NCBI GenBank assembly: GCA_021805665.1
Contig: JAJZEV010000115.1
Span: forward strand, 1 to 51,986
Direction of reading: 5' to 3'
From: Pseudomonadota bacterium
Lineage (GTDB): Bacteria > Pseudomonadota > Alphaproteobacteria > Acetobacterales > Acetobacteraceae
Length of the DNA stretch: 51,986 bases
Shown here: piece by piece, positions 8,854 to 16,160 of the stretch
How positions within the stretch are numbered: position 1 is the first letter of the stretch
How the letters are laid out: each line of letters opens with the position of its first letter
The notes under the pieces: model-generated
Database searches by the model: none
Seen by the model: only the letters and a program-made list of their open reading frames with translations
What the model was told of the DNA's origin: nothing
Position numbers and translations under genes: made by a program

Positions 8854-10005
8854 TCAGGTGGGCTGGAATCGTGCGTCGGCGGTGGCAACCAGATCCGCGA
8901 TCAGCCGGTTGACTTCCGCCGCCTTCTCCATTTGCGGCATGTGCCCGGAATCGGGCAGGATGTGCGTGGCGATCCCGGCCGGCAGATTCGCGGCATGGGC
9001 GACAGGAAGTATTTCATCCGCGTCGCCCCAGACAATTTGCACGGGCAGCCCGCGGAGTTCCGTCAGCCGGCCGCTCAGAATTTCCTGTTGCCGGCCGTTG
9101 GCGAAGTTGGTCGCCGCTATCGTGCCGAGTGCGGCCGCGACACCGTCGAGGCGTTTGTATTTCAGAAGGTCATCGGCCATGTCGCGGCTGACCAGGCTCT
9201 TGTCCTTGAACAGCTTCTCCAGAACGGGTTGCATCTGTTTGCGCCGGCTCGCCTCGATGAACCCGGCGATGAAGCCGCCGTCGATCTCCTCCCCGAACGA
9301 AGCCGGCGCGATAAGGCTGAGCGACGCCACCCGGTTCGGCGTATCGAGCGCCATCCGCAGCGCCACCGCCCCCCCGAGCGAATGCCCGACCAGATGGGCT
9401 TTGGGGATATCCAGCGCGGCGAGCAGCCCGGTCACCGCGCGGGACAGCGTGGTCAGATCGCCGGCACCGACATCCTTGCTGGAACCGCCGTGCCCGGGCA
9501 GGTCCAAAGCGATCGTTCGGCGATCCGCGGCAAGCACCGGCTGAGTGAACATCCAGTTGTTCAGATCGCCGCCGAAGCCGTGGATCAGCACGATCGGCGT
9601 TCCCGCATGTTCGCGGCCGGTTTCCAGGTAGCGGATCGCACGCCCGCCCACGTCGAGGGTCAGCGGCTCCGGCGCGGTTTCGGCCTGCTCCCCGGTATGA
9701 CCGGTTGCGAACTCCGCCTCGAACGCGGCGATGAAGGCGTCTATATCGCTGTCGGGGACCGATGCATCGGCGACTACCGCGATCAGCGCGCCGACCGGCA
9801 GATCTTGTTGCTCCGCCGCAACGCGGCGGCGGAGTATGCCCTTTACCGGGCTCTCATAGCCGTTGGTGATCTTGGTCGTTTCGATGTCGGCGATTTCCTG
9901 CCCGGTCTCGATCCTGGCACCTTCGGGCACGGTCCAGGACGCGATCTTGCCCTCGGTCATCGCCAGACCGAATTTCGGCATGGTCAACGGGATGATGCCG
10001 GCCAT
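8854..10005 (-). CDS. acoC: Acetoin dehydrogenase E2: lipoyl domain fused to alpha/beta hydrolase
   Basis: Dihydrolipoyl acetyltransferase component of an acetoin-type dehydrogenase, 383 residues. The lipoyl domain (about 5-80) has the modified lysine in DIETTKITNGY (Lys45). A short linker leads to an alpha/beta hydrolase domain (about 115-375) with IHGFGG (141-146), the nucleophile elbow GHSLGG (Ser209) and a C-terminal DSGH. This architecture is that of AcoC in Cupriavidus and Pseudomonas; ordinary E2 proteins have a CoA-dependent acyltransferase core instead. ATG 10005 lies 1 nt after the acoB stop with GGGAG upstream; a TTG at 10014 is an alternative. No E3 (lipoamide dehydrogenase) gene follows, so E3 is presumably shared with another complex. 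Confidence 0.93.
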   Translation of the reverse strand: MAGIIPLTMPKFGLAMTEGKIASWTVPEGARIETGQEIADIETTKITNGYESPVKGILRRRVAAEQQDLPVGALIAVVADASVPDSDIDAFIAAFEAEFATGHTGEQAETAPEPLTLDVGGRAIRYLETGREHAGTPIVLIHGFGGDLNNWMFTQPVLAADRRTIALDLPGHGGSSKDVGAGDLTTLSRAVTGLLAALDIPKAHLVGHSLGGAVALRMALDTPNRVASLSLIAPASFGEEIDGGFIAGFIEASRRKQMQPVLEKLFKDKSLVSRDMADDLLKYKRLDGVAAALGTIAATNFANGRQQEILSGRLTELRGLPVQIVWGDADEILPVAHAANLPAGIATHILPDSGHMPQMEKAAEVNRLIADLVATADARFQPT

Positions 10006-10006
10006 G

Positions 10007-11032
10007 TCAGGCAAGCTCCCTGGCCTTGAACCCCATTACGGCACGTACCGCCGCTTCCACGCGATCGGCGTTCGGCACGTAGAGATCCTCCAGGTTCGGC
10101 GCGAACGGCACCGGCACATGCGGCGGGCAGACCATCCGGATCGGCGCCTTGAGTGCGCCGAACGCTTCCTGCGCCACCAGCGCCGACACGTCCGTTGCCA
10201 TATTGCAACGGGGGCTCGCCTCATCGACGATCACCAGCCGCCCGGTCTCCTGCACACAGTCCAGGATGGTGCCGGTGTCGAGCGGGGAGACCGTGCGCGG
10301 ATCCAACACGGTGCAGGAGATGCCCTGTTTTAGCAGCCGGTCGGCGGCTTCGTTGGCGATTTTGACCATGCGTCCGAACGCGACGATGGTGACGTCGCGG
10401 CCCTCGCGCGTCAGGTTGGCCTCACCGAACGGGATGGTATAAGCCTCGTCCGGAACGTCTTCCTCTTCGTCGTACTGCACCTTGTTTTCGAGGAAGATCA
10501 CCGGATCGTCGTCGCGGATCGACTGGATCAGCAGGCCCTTTGCCTCATAGGCGGACGACGGCAGCACGACCTTCAGGCCGGGGATATGGGTGAACAGCGG
10601 ATACAGGCACTGGCTGTGTTGGCTCGCGGCGCGGAATCCGGCCCCGTACATCGCTCGGATCACCAAGGGCGTGCGTGCATTGCCGCCGAACATATAGCGG
10701 AACTTGGCGGCCTGATTGAATATCTGATCGAAGCAGACACCGACGAAATCGACGAACATAAGCTCCGCGACGGGGCGCAGTCCGGTCGCCGCGGCGCCCG
10801 CCGCCGCACCGATATAGGCACTTTCGCTCAATGGCGTATCCAGCACGCGCTCACGGCCGAACTCACCGACCAGACCCTTGGTGACGCCGAGGACACCGCC
10901 CCATGCATCCTGCTCGCCCGGCGCACCCGCGCCGCCAGCAATGTCCTCACCCATGAGGATGACCGCCGGATCCCGGCGCATTTCCTGGCGCAGCGCCTCA
11001 TTGATCGCCGTGCGATAGCTTTTCTTGCTCAT
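10007..11032 (-). CDS. acoB: Acetoin dehydrogenase E1 component, beta subunit
   Basis: Beta chain of the thiamine-diphosphate-dependent E1 heterotetramer, 341 residues. ATG 11032 is preceded by AGAGGAA. The N-terminal pyrimidine-binding half starts with YRTAINEALRQEM and contains MGEDIAGGAGAPGEQDAWGG, a sequence style typical of AcoB and PdhB-like proteins. The C-terminal transketolase domain includes EASPRCNMATDVSALV and ends with the CPPHVPVPFA stretch common to E1 beta chains. It starts 14 nt after the acoA stop and is followed 1 nt later by acoC. The AcoC-type E2 next to it makes acetoin or a similar methylcarbinol the best guess for substrate rather than pyruvate. Confidence 0.93.
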   Translation of the reverse strand: MSKKSYRTAINEALRQEMRRDPAVILMGEDIAGGAGAPGEQDAWGGVLGVTKGLVGEFGRERVLDTPLSESAYIGAAAGAAATGLRPVAELMFVDFVGVCFDQIFNQAAKFRYMFGGNARTPLVIRAMYGAGFRAASQHSQCLYPLFTHIPGLKVVLPSSAYEAKGLLIQSIRDDDPVIFLENKVQYDEEEDVPDEAYTIPFGEANLTREGRDVTIVAFGRMVKIANEAADRLLKQGISCTVLDPRTVSPLDTGTILDCVQETGRLVIVDEASPRCNMATDVSALVAQEAFGALKAPIRMVCPPHVPVPFAPNLEDLYVPNADRVEAAVRAVMGFKARELA

Positions 11033-11046
11033 GCCACGTTCCTCTC

Positions 11047-12012
11047 TCAGTACGCTACGTAAACGTCGGTCAGAAGGTCTGCCTCGGTCGGTGGCGCGCC
11101 GGCCTTGGCGCCGCGAACGGACAGTTCCACCGCCTCCGCGGCCTCACGATCCACGACATCGAGTTCGCCGCTGTCCAGCAGCGCCGCGTCGCTCACCTGT
11201 TGGCGGAACCGGCGCAGGCAGTCCTGCTCGTTGCGGATACGTTCAACCTCGCCCGGCGCCCGGTAGGTTGTTGCATCTCCTTCGAAATGACCGAAGTAAC
11301 GGGCCAGCCGGACATGCAGCATGCTGGGGCCACCGCCATTGCGTGCCCGTTCGATCGCCACGCGCGCGGCCTCATGCACGGCGAAGAAATCGAATCCGTC
11401 CACTTCCTGGCAGGGTATCCCGAATCCTTCGGCGCGCTTGGCCTGACTGCCGCCGACCGAATAGGACGACGCGGTGGACTCGGCATAGCCGTTGTCCTCA
11501 CAGACGAAGATGGCGGGCAGCTTCCAGATCGAGGCGAGGTTAAGGCTTTCGAGCGTTGTTCCCTGGTTCGAAGCGCCATCCCCGTAGAAAGCGACCGCGA
11601 CGCCGCCGGTCTTCAGCGTCTTGGCGGTCAGCGCCGCGCCGCAAATCAGCGGTGGCCCGCCCCCCACGATGCCGTTGGCCCCCAGCATGCCCTTGGATAG
11701 GTCGGCGATGTGCATGGAGCCGCCCTTGCCACCGCAAACCCCGTCCTTGCGGCCGTAGATCTCGCTCATCATGCCTTGCACCTCGACGCCCTTGGCGATG
11801 CAATGGCCGTGGCCGCGATGAGTGCTGGCGATTTTGTCGCGATCCGTCAGATGCATGCAGACGCCGACCGCCGAGGCTTCCTCGCCGGCATACAGATGCA
11901 CGAAACCCGGGATTTCGCCGGTTGCGAACTCCAAATGGAGCCGCTCCTCGAACTCCCGGATCGTGCGCATCGTCCGATAGGCGTGCAACAGGTCTGCTCG
12001 ATTCATCTGCAT
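11047..12012 (-). CDS. acoA: Acetoin dehydrogenase E1 component, alpha subunit
   Basis: Alpha chain of the ThDP-dependent E1, 321 residues. ATG 12012 has a clear GGAGGG 8 nt upstream; the frame extends 8 codons further to an unsupported start at 12036. The ThDP/Mg motif begins GDGASNQG (144-151) and ends at Asn174, the usual 30-residue spacing. The HRGHGHCIAKG loop (66-76) and the KGGSMH segment (97-102) match the acetoin/pyruvate E1 alpha family. It is first in acoABC. The product cleaves acetoin oxidatively, passing an acetyl group to the lipoyl arm of AcoC and releasing acetaldehyde. A divergent AcoR-like regulator lies 262 bp away. Confidence 0.94.
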   Translation of the reverse strand: MQMNRADLLHAYRTMRTIREFEERLHLEFATGEIPGFVHLYAGEEASAVGVCMHLTDRDKIASTHRGHGHCIAKGVEVQGMMSEIYGRKDGVCGGKGGSMHIADLSKGMLGANGIVGGGPPLICGAALTAKTLKTGGVAVAFYGDGASNQGTTLESLNLASIWKLPAIFVCEDNGYAESTASSYSVGGSQAKRAEGFGIPCQEVDGFDFFAVHEAARVAIERARNGGGPSMLHVRLARYFGHFEGDATTYRAPGEVERIRNEQDCLRRFRQQVSDAALLDSGELDVVDREAAEAVELSVRGAKAGAPPTEADLLTDVYVAY

Positions 12013-12169
12013 TGTCTGTTCCCTCCAATTCACCAAGTCGCACGACGACGCTTCGTGGCGCCGCCGGATTTCGATCGGCGTTCATCGATATCTACGGGCG
12101 GCGGCGAGCGGACTTCAAAGCACGATCGGGCTGAAATCGGCATTTTTCGCCGTCGGCCGGGCGATGTGT

Positions 12170-12181
12170 CGCAGAACTGCG
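12170..12181. promoter_or_regulatory. Short palindrome in the acoA/regulator divergent region
   Basis: CGCAG-AA-CTGCG is a perfect 5-2-5 palindrome about midway between the divergent starts of acoA (12012) and the GAF/Fis regulator (12275). It could be an operator for that regulator. A 12-base palindrome in GC-rich DNA can arise by chance, so this is only a candidate. No correctly spaced sigma-54 -24/-12 pair was found in the region. Confidence 0.25.
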
Positions 12182-12274
12182 CCAGATGGTGCTGTTTCGC
12201 GACGCGACGGCGGCATGGCACCGGGTGGCGCGCCGTGTTATGTTCCAGCGAACAACGACGGCAAGGGGGAAGCC

Positions 12275-13276
12275 TTGGCCAACAATGCTGTGCCGCACCA
12301 TGCGGATCGTGTGTTCTCCGTCCTGCGGGAAGCTGAAACGTCCGCGGCCGCCGAGCCGTCCGAAATCGCCGCTTCATGGCGGCGGTGCCTTGTGAATCAT
12401 CATATCGATCCAGAAAAGACCGAACCTCCGGCGGTGCTGAGCGGGATGGAATTGCGTCACGCGCGGGATTATGCCGGCCGTCTGCTGCGTGCCGCCGATC
12501 CGGAGTTGGATCGTCTGTACGGGCTGGTGCGCGGTCTCGACTACTCTGTTTTGCTGGCGGACAGGTCGGGCGCCATCGTCGCGCGGCGCGTGCGCGATAG
12601 CGATGAGGATGGCTGCCGGAACTGGCGGCTGTGGACCGGGGCGCTATGGAGCGAAGACATCGAAGGGACAAACGGTGTCGGCACGTGCCTGGCGGAGCGG
12701 CGTCCGGTGACGATCCATCGTGATCAGCACTTCCGGCGGCGGCATACGCAACTGACCTGCACGGTGGCACCCGTGTTCAATGCCATGGGCGAGGTAGCAG
12801 GCGCACTGGATATCTCTTCGTTTCGCCCGGACCCGACCGGGCGGGTGCTGCCGATGGTCATGGCATCGGTTCGCGATACCGCGCGGCGCATCGAGCAATC
12901 GTGTTTTCATGCCTTCTTCGCGCGTCATCTGATCGTAGCGTTGCCGGAAGCCGGGGACACCTATTCCACGCCCCTGCTCGCGGTCGACTCGGATCGCCGG
13001 ATTGTCGGGGCGACACACGCGGCGCGGATTGCCCTGCACCTGGACGATGCGGCACTGGCCGGATCCCTGGCCGCAGGCGATCTGCTCGAGACCGCCCCCG
13101 GATCGGAGTCAGGCTCCTTTGCCGAAGCGGAGCGTGCGGTGGTAACCGGTGCGCTGGCGCAATCGCAAGGCAATGTGAAGGCCGCGGCCGCATCGCTGGG
13201 CATTAGCCGGGCCACACTGCACCGTAAAATCAGAAGCCTGCGGCTCCAACGTCAGCATCGCACCGCTTCGGTCTGA
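12275..13276 (+). CDS. AcoR-like GAF/Fis-type transcriptional regulator without AAA+ domain
   Basis: A probable regulator of the divergent aco operon, 333 residues from TTG 12275, which follows AAGGGGGA closely. The frame is open further upstream to 12164 but without a better start. The N-terminal part (about 10-185) matches the sensory half of AcoR: IAASWRRCL (31-39), a GAF-like fold, and the family motif WSEDIEGTNGVGTCL (125-139). The C-terminus (about 285-325) is a Fis-type helix-turn-helix with NVKAAAASLGISRATLHRK. The roughly 240-residue sigma-54-interacting AAA+ module between these in AcoR is absent, with no Walker A or GAFTGA. It may therefore act on sigma-70 promoters. Such short forms exist in other Proteobacteria, so this need not be a decayed gene. 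Confidence 0.8.
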   Translation: MANNAVPHHADRVFSVLREAETSAAAEPSEIAASWRRCLVNHHIDPEKTEPPAVLSGMELRHARDYAGRLLRAADPELDRLYGLVRGLDYSVLLADRSGAIVARRVRDSDEDGCRNWRLWTGALWSEDIEGTNGVGTCLAERRPVTIHRDQHFRRRHTQLTCTVAPVFNAMGEVAGALDISSFRPDPTGRVLPMVMASVRDTARRIEQSCFHAFFARHLIVALPEAGDTYSTPLLAVDSDRRIVGATHAARIALHLDDAALAGSLAAGDLLETAPGSESGSFAEAERAVVTGALAQSQGNVKAAAASLGISRATLHRKIRSLRLQRQHRTASV

Positions 13277-13533
13277 TGGCCAGCGCCATGGCCGGCTGGG
13301 CGGTTGCCCCGGCGCGGCACAGACTTTTCCCGGCCTGCCCGGGCCATTCATTTTCGTATAGCCAAACTGTCGCTTGCGAAGCGGGAACGGATGCACCGCC
13401 GCTGAACGATTCAGGGTCCGCTCCTCCGGTATCCTCGTCGCATGGGCGATTCCGCGAGCCAAAGCCGGGAAATCATAACGAAATCGCATGGTAACGAGGC
13501 TTTTCGGAGTTTCCCTGGCTGGCTGGATGCGGG

Positions 13534-13562
13534 CAGGAAGGCCCCCGGGGCACGCCTTCCTG
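13534..13562. terminator. Hairpin between convergent genes
   Basis: CAGGAAGGC (13534-13542) pairs perfectly with GCCTTCCTG (13554-13562) across an 11-nt loop. It lies beyond the stops of both the GAF/Fis regulator (+) and the 52-aa gene (-). No U-tract follows on either strand, so intrinsic termination would be inefficient; position alone supports the call. Confidence 0.35.
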
Positions 13563-13575
13563 TATCGCGCGGCCG

Positions 13576-13611
13576 GTGGGGGCGCGTGTTCCCGTGGGGG
13601 CGCGTGTTCCC
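13576..13611. repeat. Tandem repeat, 2 x 18 bp plus a degenerate third copy
   Basis: The 18-bp unit GTGGGGGCGCGTGTTCCC occurs at 13576-13593 and again without gap at 13594-13611. A degenerate third copy runs into the stop codon of the 52-aa minus-strand gene (13625-13627). The unit is G-rich on the plus strand and could vary in copy number between strains. Confidence 0.85.
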
Positions 13612-13624
13612 ATGGCGGCGCGTG

Positions 13625-13783
13625 TCAGGCGTAGCCGCCCAGCCAGCCGCGTTGATGCATGTTCGTGGCGACGCTGGCGCCCGCCACCGCGCTTGCGGTT
13701 TTGAACACGACGGCGTGATCCGAGGGGGCGGTCGCCATCGTCAGACGCAGTGCGGTGATGGCGGCGAGGATCGGGTTAGTCAT
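13625..13783 (-). CDS. Small hypothetical protein, 52 aa
   Basis: Not a recognised family. ATG 13783 is preceded by GGAGAA at 5-6 nt spacing, and the codons favour G or C in third position like the neighbours. The product begins MTNPILAAITALRLTMA, a moderately hydrophobic amphipathic helix, continues through DHAVVFKTASAVAGASVATN and ends HQRGWLGGYA. The GGY and Trp-rich tail and absence of cysteines give no functional clue. It lies divergent from phaC, with a perfect FNR/FixK box 148 bp upstream of its start. In class I geometry (box centred near -61.5), a CATAAA -10-like element on the minus strand falls at about the right place. It may be a low-oxygen-induced small protein. Confidence 0.55.
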   Translation of the reverse strand: MTNPILAAITALRLTMATAPSDHAVVFKTASAVAGASVATNMHQRGWLGGYA

Positions 13784-14418
13784 CGAAATTCTCCGTGCTT
13801 CGGCCGGGGGATGTGTCCGGCATCGTTGGGCCGTTTATTAGGTCCATGCCGAAGACTCGATAATGCTGCATTGCGGCATTGGATTTATGCGCAGAACGGG
13901 GAAATGGCCAAAACCGGCGACCAGGGCCGTTTGATCCCGATCAAGGAAGCGGCTTGGCTTTGCGCCTAACCAGGGTGCGGGACCACTGACGGCGCCAAGG
14001 GATGTGTCCGCGACAGGCGCCATGCACGACTATCGGCTTCCGGTACCGCGAAGGAGGGCGTGGCAGCCATCGGGCGGAGAGACCCTGACTGAAGTTCGTC
14101 CTGGATGGAAAGTAAATGACCATGGCACCCGGCATCGCTGCCGGCAGCGTGCATTGTATCGTCGTGTGAATAGACATCTGTGTGCCCGATTGGATGCGAT
14201 ATGTGCTGTTTTTAATATATTTGTAATATGGTCAGTGGAGTGCGAATGTTAGACATATATCTACTGGATATCCTGCAATTCGGAACCTCTTTGTTCTTTA
14301 ATTCTTGTTCGAACCGGCGTTCGATCCCGTCGGCGCGGATGCCGGATCTGGCAGGTTCTGTCTCACATGCAACGAACATAAGCCGCCCGAACCCATACCC
14401 CTTCCAAGGAGCCCGATC
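13784..14418. other. 635-bp intergenic region upstream of phaC
   Basis: No gene larger than a few dozen codons is convincing here; a frame at 14004-14252 has unusual composition and no clear start. The region holds a perfect FNR/FixK box at 13931-13944. It also contains an AT-rich stretch at about 14190-14310 with several TATA-like runs, in sharp contrast to the GC-rich surroundings. The AT-rich part, ending about 110 bp before phaC, is the most likely phaC promoter region. If the box controls phaC directly in class II geometry, the leader would be about 440 nt. Confidence 0.6.
13931..13944. promoter_or_regulatory. Perfect FNR/FixK-type box
   Basis: TTGATCCCGATCAA matches the FNR/FixK/Anr consensus TTGAT-N4-ATCAA at every specified position. 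It lies between the 52-aa minus-strand gene (start 13783) and phaC (start 14419). Related phaC/pta/ack/fabI-type genes are low-oxygen-regulated in some rhizobia (family knowledge), which supports a functional site. Which direction it drives cannot be decided from sequence. Confidence 0.7.
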
Positions 14419-16155
14419 ATGCCGGCCATGACCACGCCTGTTCAGCCATCCGTCGCCGAACCCGAGGCAGAGACACCCCGCCTGACCAGCCCGGCCGACC
14501 TCGATCGCCAGTTGCACGCCTGGCAGAACAGGTTCACGGGTGGCCGCTCCCCCAGTACCATTGCTTTGGCTTGTCTCGACTGGGCCGCCCATGCGGCGAA
14601 CGCGCCGTTTCAGACAGCGTATCTGGGGCGCATCGCGCTCGATCAATGGGCCCGCCTGTTCCGATCCGCGATGGGACAGGACGAGCCGATCGCCCCGAAG
14701 CCCGGGGATCGCCGGTTCGCCGACCCGGCCTGGCAGCAGCGTCCGTTCAGCCTGATGACCCGGGCGGTGCTGCTGGGCGAGGAATGGTGGGATCAGGTTG
14801 CCCGCAGCCCCGGTGGGGTGGACCCGCACAACCGGCGGTTGGTCGCATTCACCCTGCGGCAGTGGCTGGACATGATTTCCCCCTCCAATATTCCGTGGCT
14901 CAATCCCGAGGTTGTGGACGCAACCCTGAAGACCGGGGGCCGCAATCTGCTGGCTGGCTTTAGCAATTACCTGCACGACCGGACGGGGGAGGCCCCGACA
15001 GGATTCACTGTCGGCGGCAATCTCGCGGTGACGCCGGGCAAGGTCGTGTTCCGCAATACGCTGATGGAATTGATTCAGTACAGCCCGTCCACACCGCAAG
15101 TCGGCGCCGAACCGGTGCTGATCGTGCCGGCGTGGATCATGAAATATTACATTCTGGACCTGTCGCCGGGTAATTCGATGATCCGCTGGCTGGTGAGCCA
15201 GGGACGCACCGTGTTCGCGATTTCCTGGCGGAACCCCGGTGAGGAACTGAGGGATACGACACTGGACGACTACCGCACACAGGGCGTGATGGCGGCGATC
15301 GACGCTGTTCGCGCGATCTGCGGCGATACGAAAATCCATGCCACCGGCTATTGCCTGGGCGGCACATTGCTGACCATCGCAGCGGCCGCGATGGCCCGGG
15401 ACGGCGACGACCGTCTTGCCAGCCTGTCGCTGTTCGCCGCGCAGACCGACTTCACCGAAGCTGGCGAGCTGCAATTGTTTATCACCGAGGATCAGCTCGA
15501 TTTCCTGGGCGATATCGTGAAAACGCAAGGCTATCTGAGCAGCGAGCAAATGAGCGGCGCATTTCAGATGCTGCAATCCAACGATCTGATCTGGTCGCGG
15601 GCGGTGCGCGACTACTTGCTGGGCGAACACGAAACGCCGTTCGACCTGATGGCCTGGGACGCCGACGGCACGCGCCTGCCGGCACGTATGCACATAGAGT
15701 ATCTACGCAGACTTTACCTCCGCAACGAACTCGCCGAGGGCCGGTTTCCGGTTGCCGGCCGTCCACTGGCACTCGATGACATCAAGCTGCCGGTTTTCCT
15801 GGTGGGAACCGAACGCGACCATATCGCGCCGTGGCAATCGGTGTTTAAGCTCCACCTGCTGAACGACGGCGAACTGACATTCGTGCTGACATCCGGTGGC
15901 CATAATGCGGGTATCGTCAGCGAACCCGGGCATCCGCACCGCCATTTCCGTATTCGCACCCGCGCGGCCGGGGGCCGTACCCCGGGGCCGGACGAGTGGG
16001 AACAGACCACCACCCCCCGCGACGGGTCGTGGTGGGAGGAATGGAGCGCCTGGCTCGCTCAGCGCTCCGGCGGTCCGATCGATCCTCCGAGCATGGGTGC
16101 GCCGGGGTACCGGCCGCTTTGCGATGCGCCTGGACAGTATGTGCTTGAAGGATAG
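14419..16155 (+). CDS. phaC: Class I poly(3-hydroxyalkanoate) synthase
   Basis: Polymerises (R)-3-hydroxyacyl-CoA, typically 3-hydroxybutyryl-CoA, into PHA granules with release of CoA. ATG 14419 has AAGGAG 8 nt upstream; the 578 residues fit class I synthases. The N-terminal PhaC domain (about 60-240) includes PSNIPWLNPE and the GGRNLL segment. The catalytic domain shows the lipase-like box GYCLGG with nucleophile Cys312, and the triad is completed by Asp467 (GTERDHIAPW) and His495 (SGGHNAGIVSEP). It is followed 5 nt later by the MaoC-Pta fusion. phaA, phaB and phasin genes are not in the window, so this may be a second, condition-specific synthase. Confidence 0.95.
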   Translation: MPAMTTPVQPSVAEPEAETPRLTSPADLDRQLHAWQNRFTGGRSPSTIALACLDWAAHAANAPFQTAYLGRIALDQWARLFRSAMGQDEPIAPKPGDRRFADPAWQQRPFSLMTRAVLLGEEWWDQVARSPGGVDPHNRRLVAFTLRQWLDMISPSNIPWLNPEVVDATLKTGGRNLLAGFSNYLHDRTGEAPTGFTVGGNLAVTPGKVVFRNTLMELIQYSPSTPQVGAEPVLIVPAWIMKYYILDLSPGNSMIRWLVSQGRTVFAISWRNPGEELRDTTLDDYRTQGVMAAIDAVRAICGDTKIHATGYCLGGTLLTIAAAAMARDGDDRLASLSLFAAQTDFTEAGELQLFITEDQLDFLGDIVKTQGYLSSEQMSGAFQMLQSNDLIWSRAVRDYLLGEHETPFDLMAWDADGTRLPARMHIEYLRRLYLRNELAEGRFPVAGRPLALDDIKLPVFLVGTERDHIAPWQSVFKLHLLNDGELTFVLTSGGHNAGIVSEPGHPHRHFRIRTRAAGGRTPGPDEWEQTTTPRDGSWWEEWSAWLAQRSGGPIDPPSMGAPGYRPLCDAPGQYVLEG

Positions 16156-16160
16156 AGACC

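Larger units (their letters stand above)
13277..13624. other. Intergenic region between convergent regulator and 52-aa gene
   Basis: No convincing gene. The overlapping open frames here have poor composition and no ribosome-binding site. The region holds a 9-bp hairpin at 13534-13562 and an 18-bp tandem repeat at 13576-13611 (both listed separately). It separates two convergent genes, so bidirectional transcription termination is the likely role. Confidence 0.6.

Noticed and set aside
12013-12274. Sigma-54 (-24/-12) promoter for acoABC
   Set aside because: Candidate GG and GC pairs on both strands are spaced by 9 rather than 10 bases, so the consensus is not met.
12275-13276. AcoR-like regulator as a pseudogene truncated by deletion
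   Set aside because: The frame is intact, the sensor and helix-turn-helix are complete, and similar AAA+-less forms are known, so a functional short regulator is more likely.
14004-14252. 82-codon plus-strand frame between the FNR box and phaC
   Set aside because: Arg- and His-rich with no ribosome site at a suitable start; it runs through the AT-rich promoter-like stretch.
14324-14350. tRNA-like T-arm sequence (GTTCGAACC and GTTCGATCC)
   Set aside because: No D-arm, anticodon arm or acceptor pairing could be built around it; chance similarity.
14212-15693. 493-codon minus-strand frame over phaC
   Set aside because: Antisense shadow. phaC has the complete Cys312-Asp467-His495 triad and a good ribosome site.
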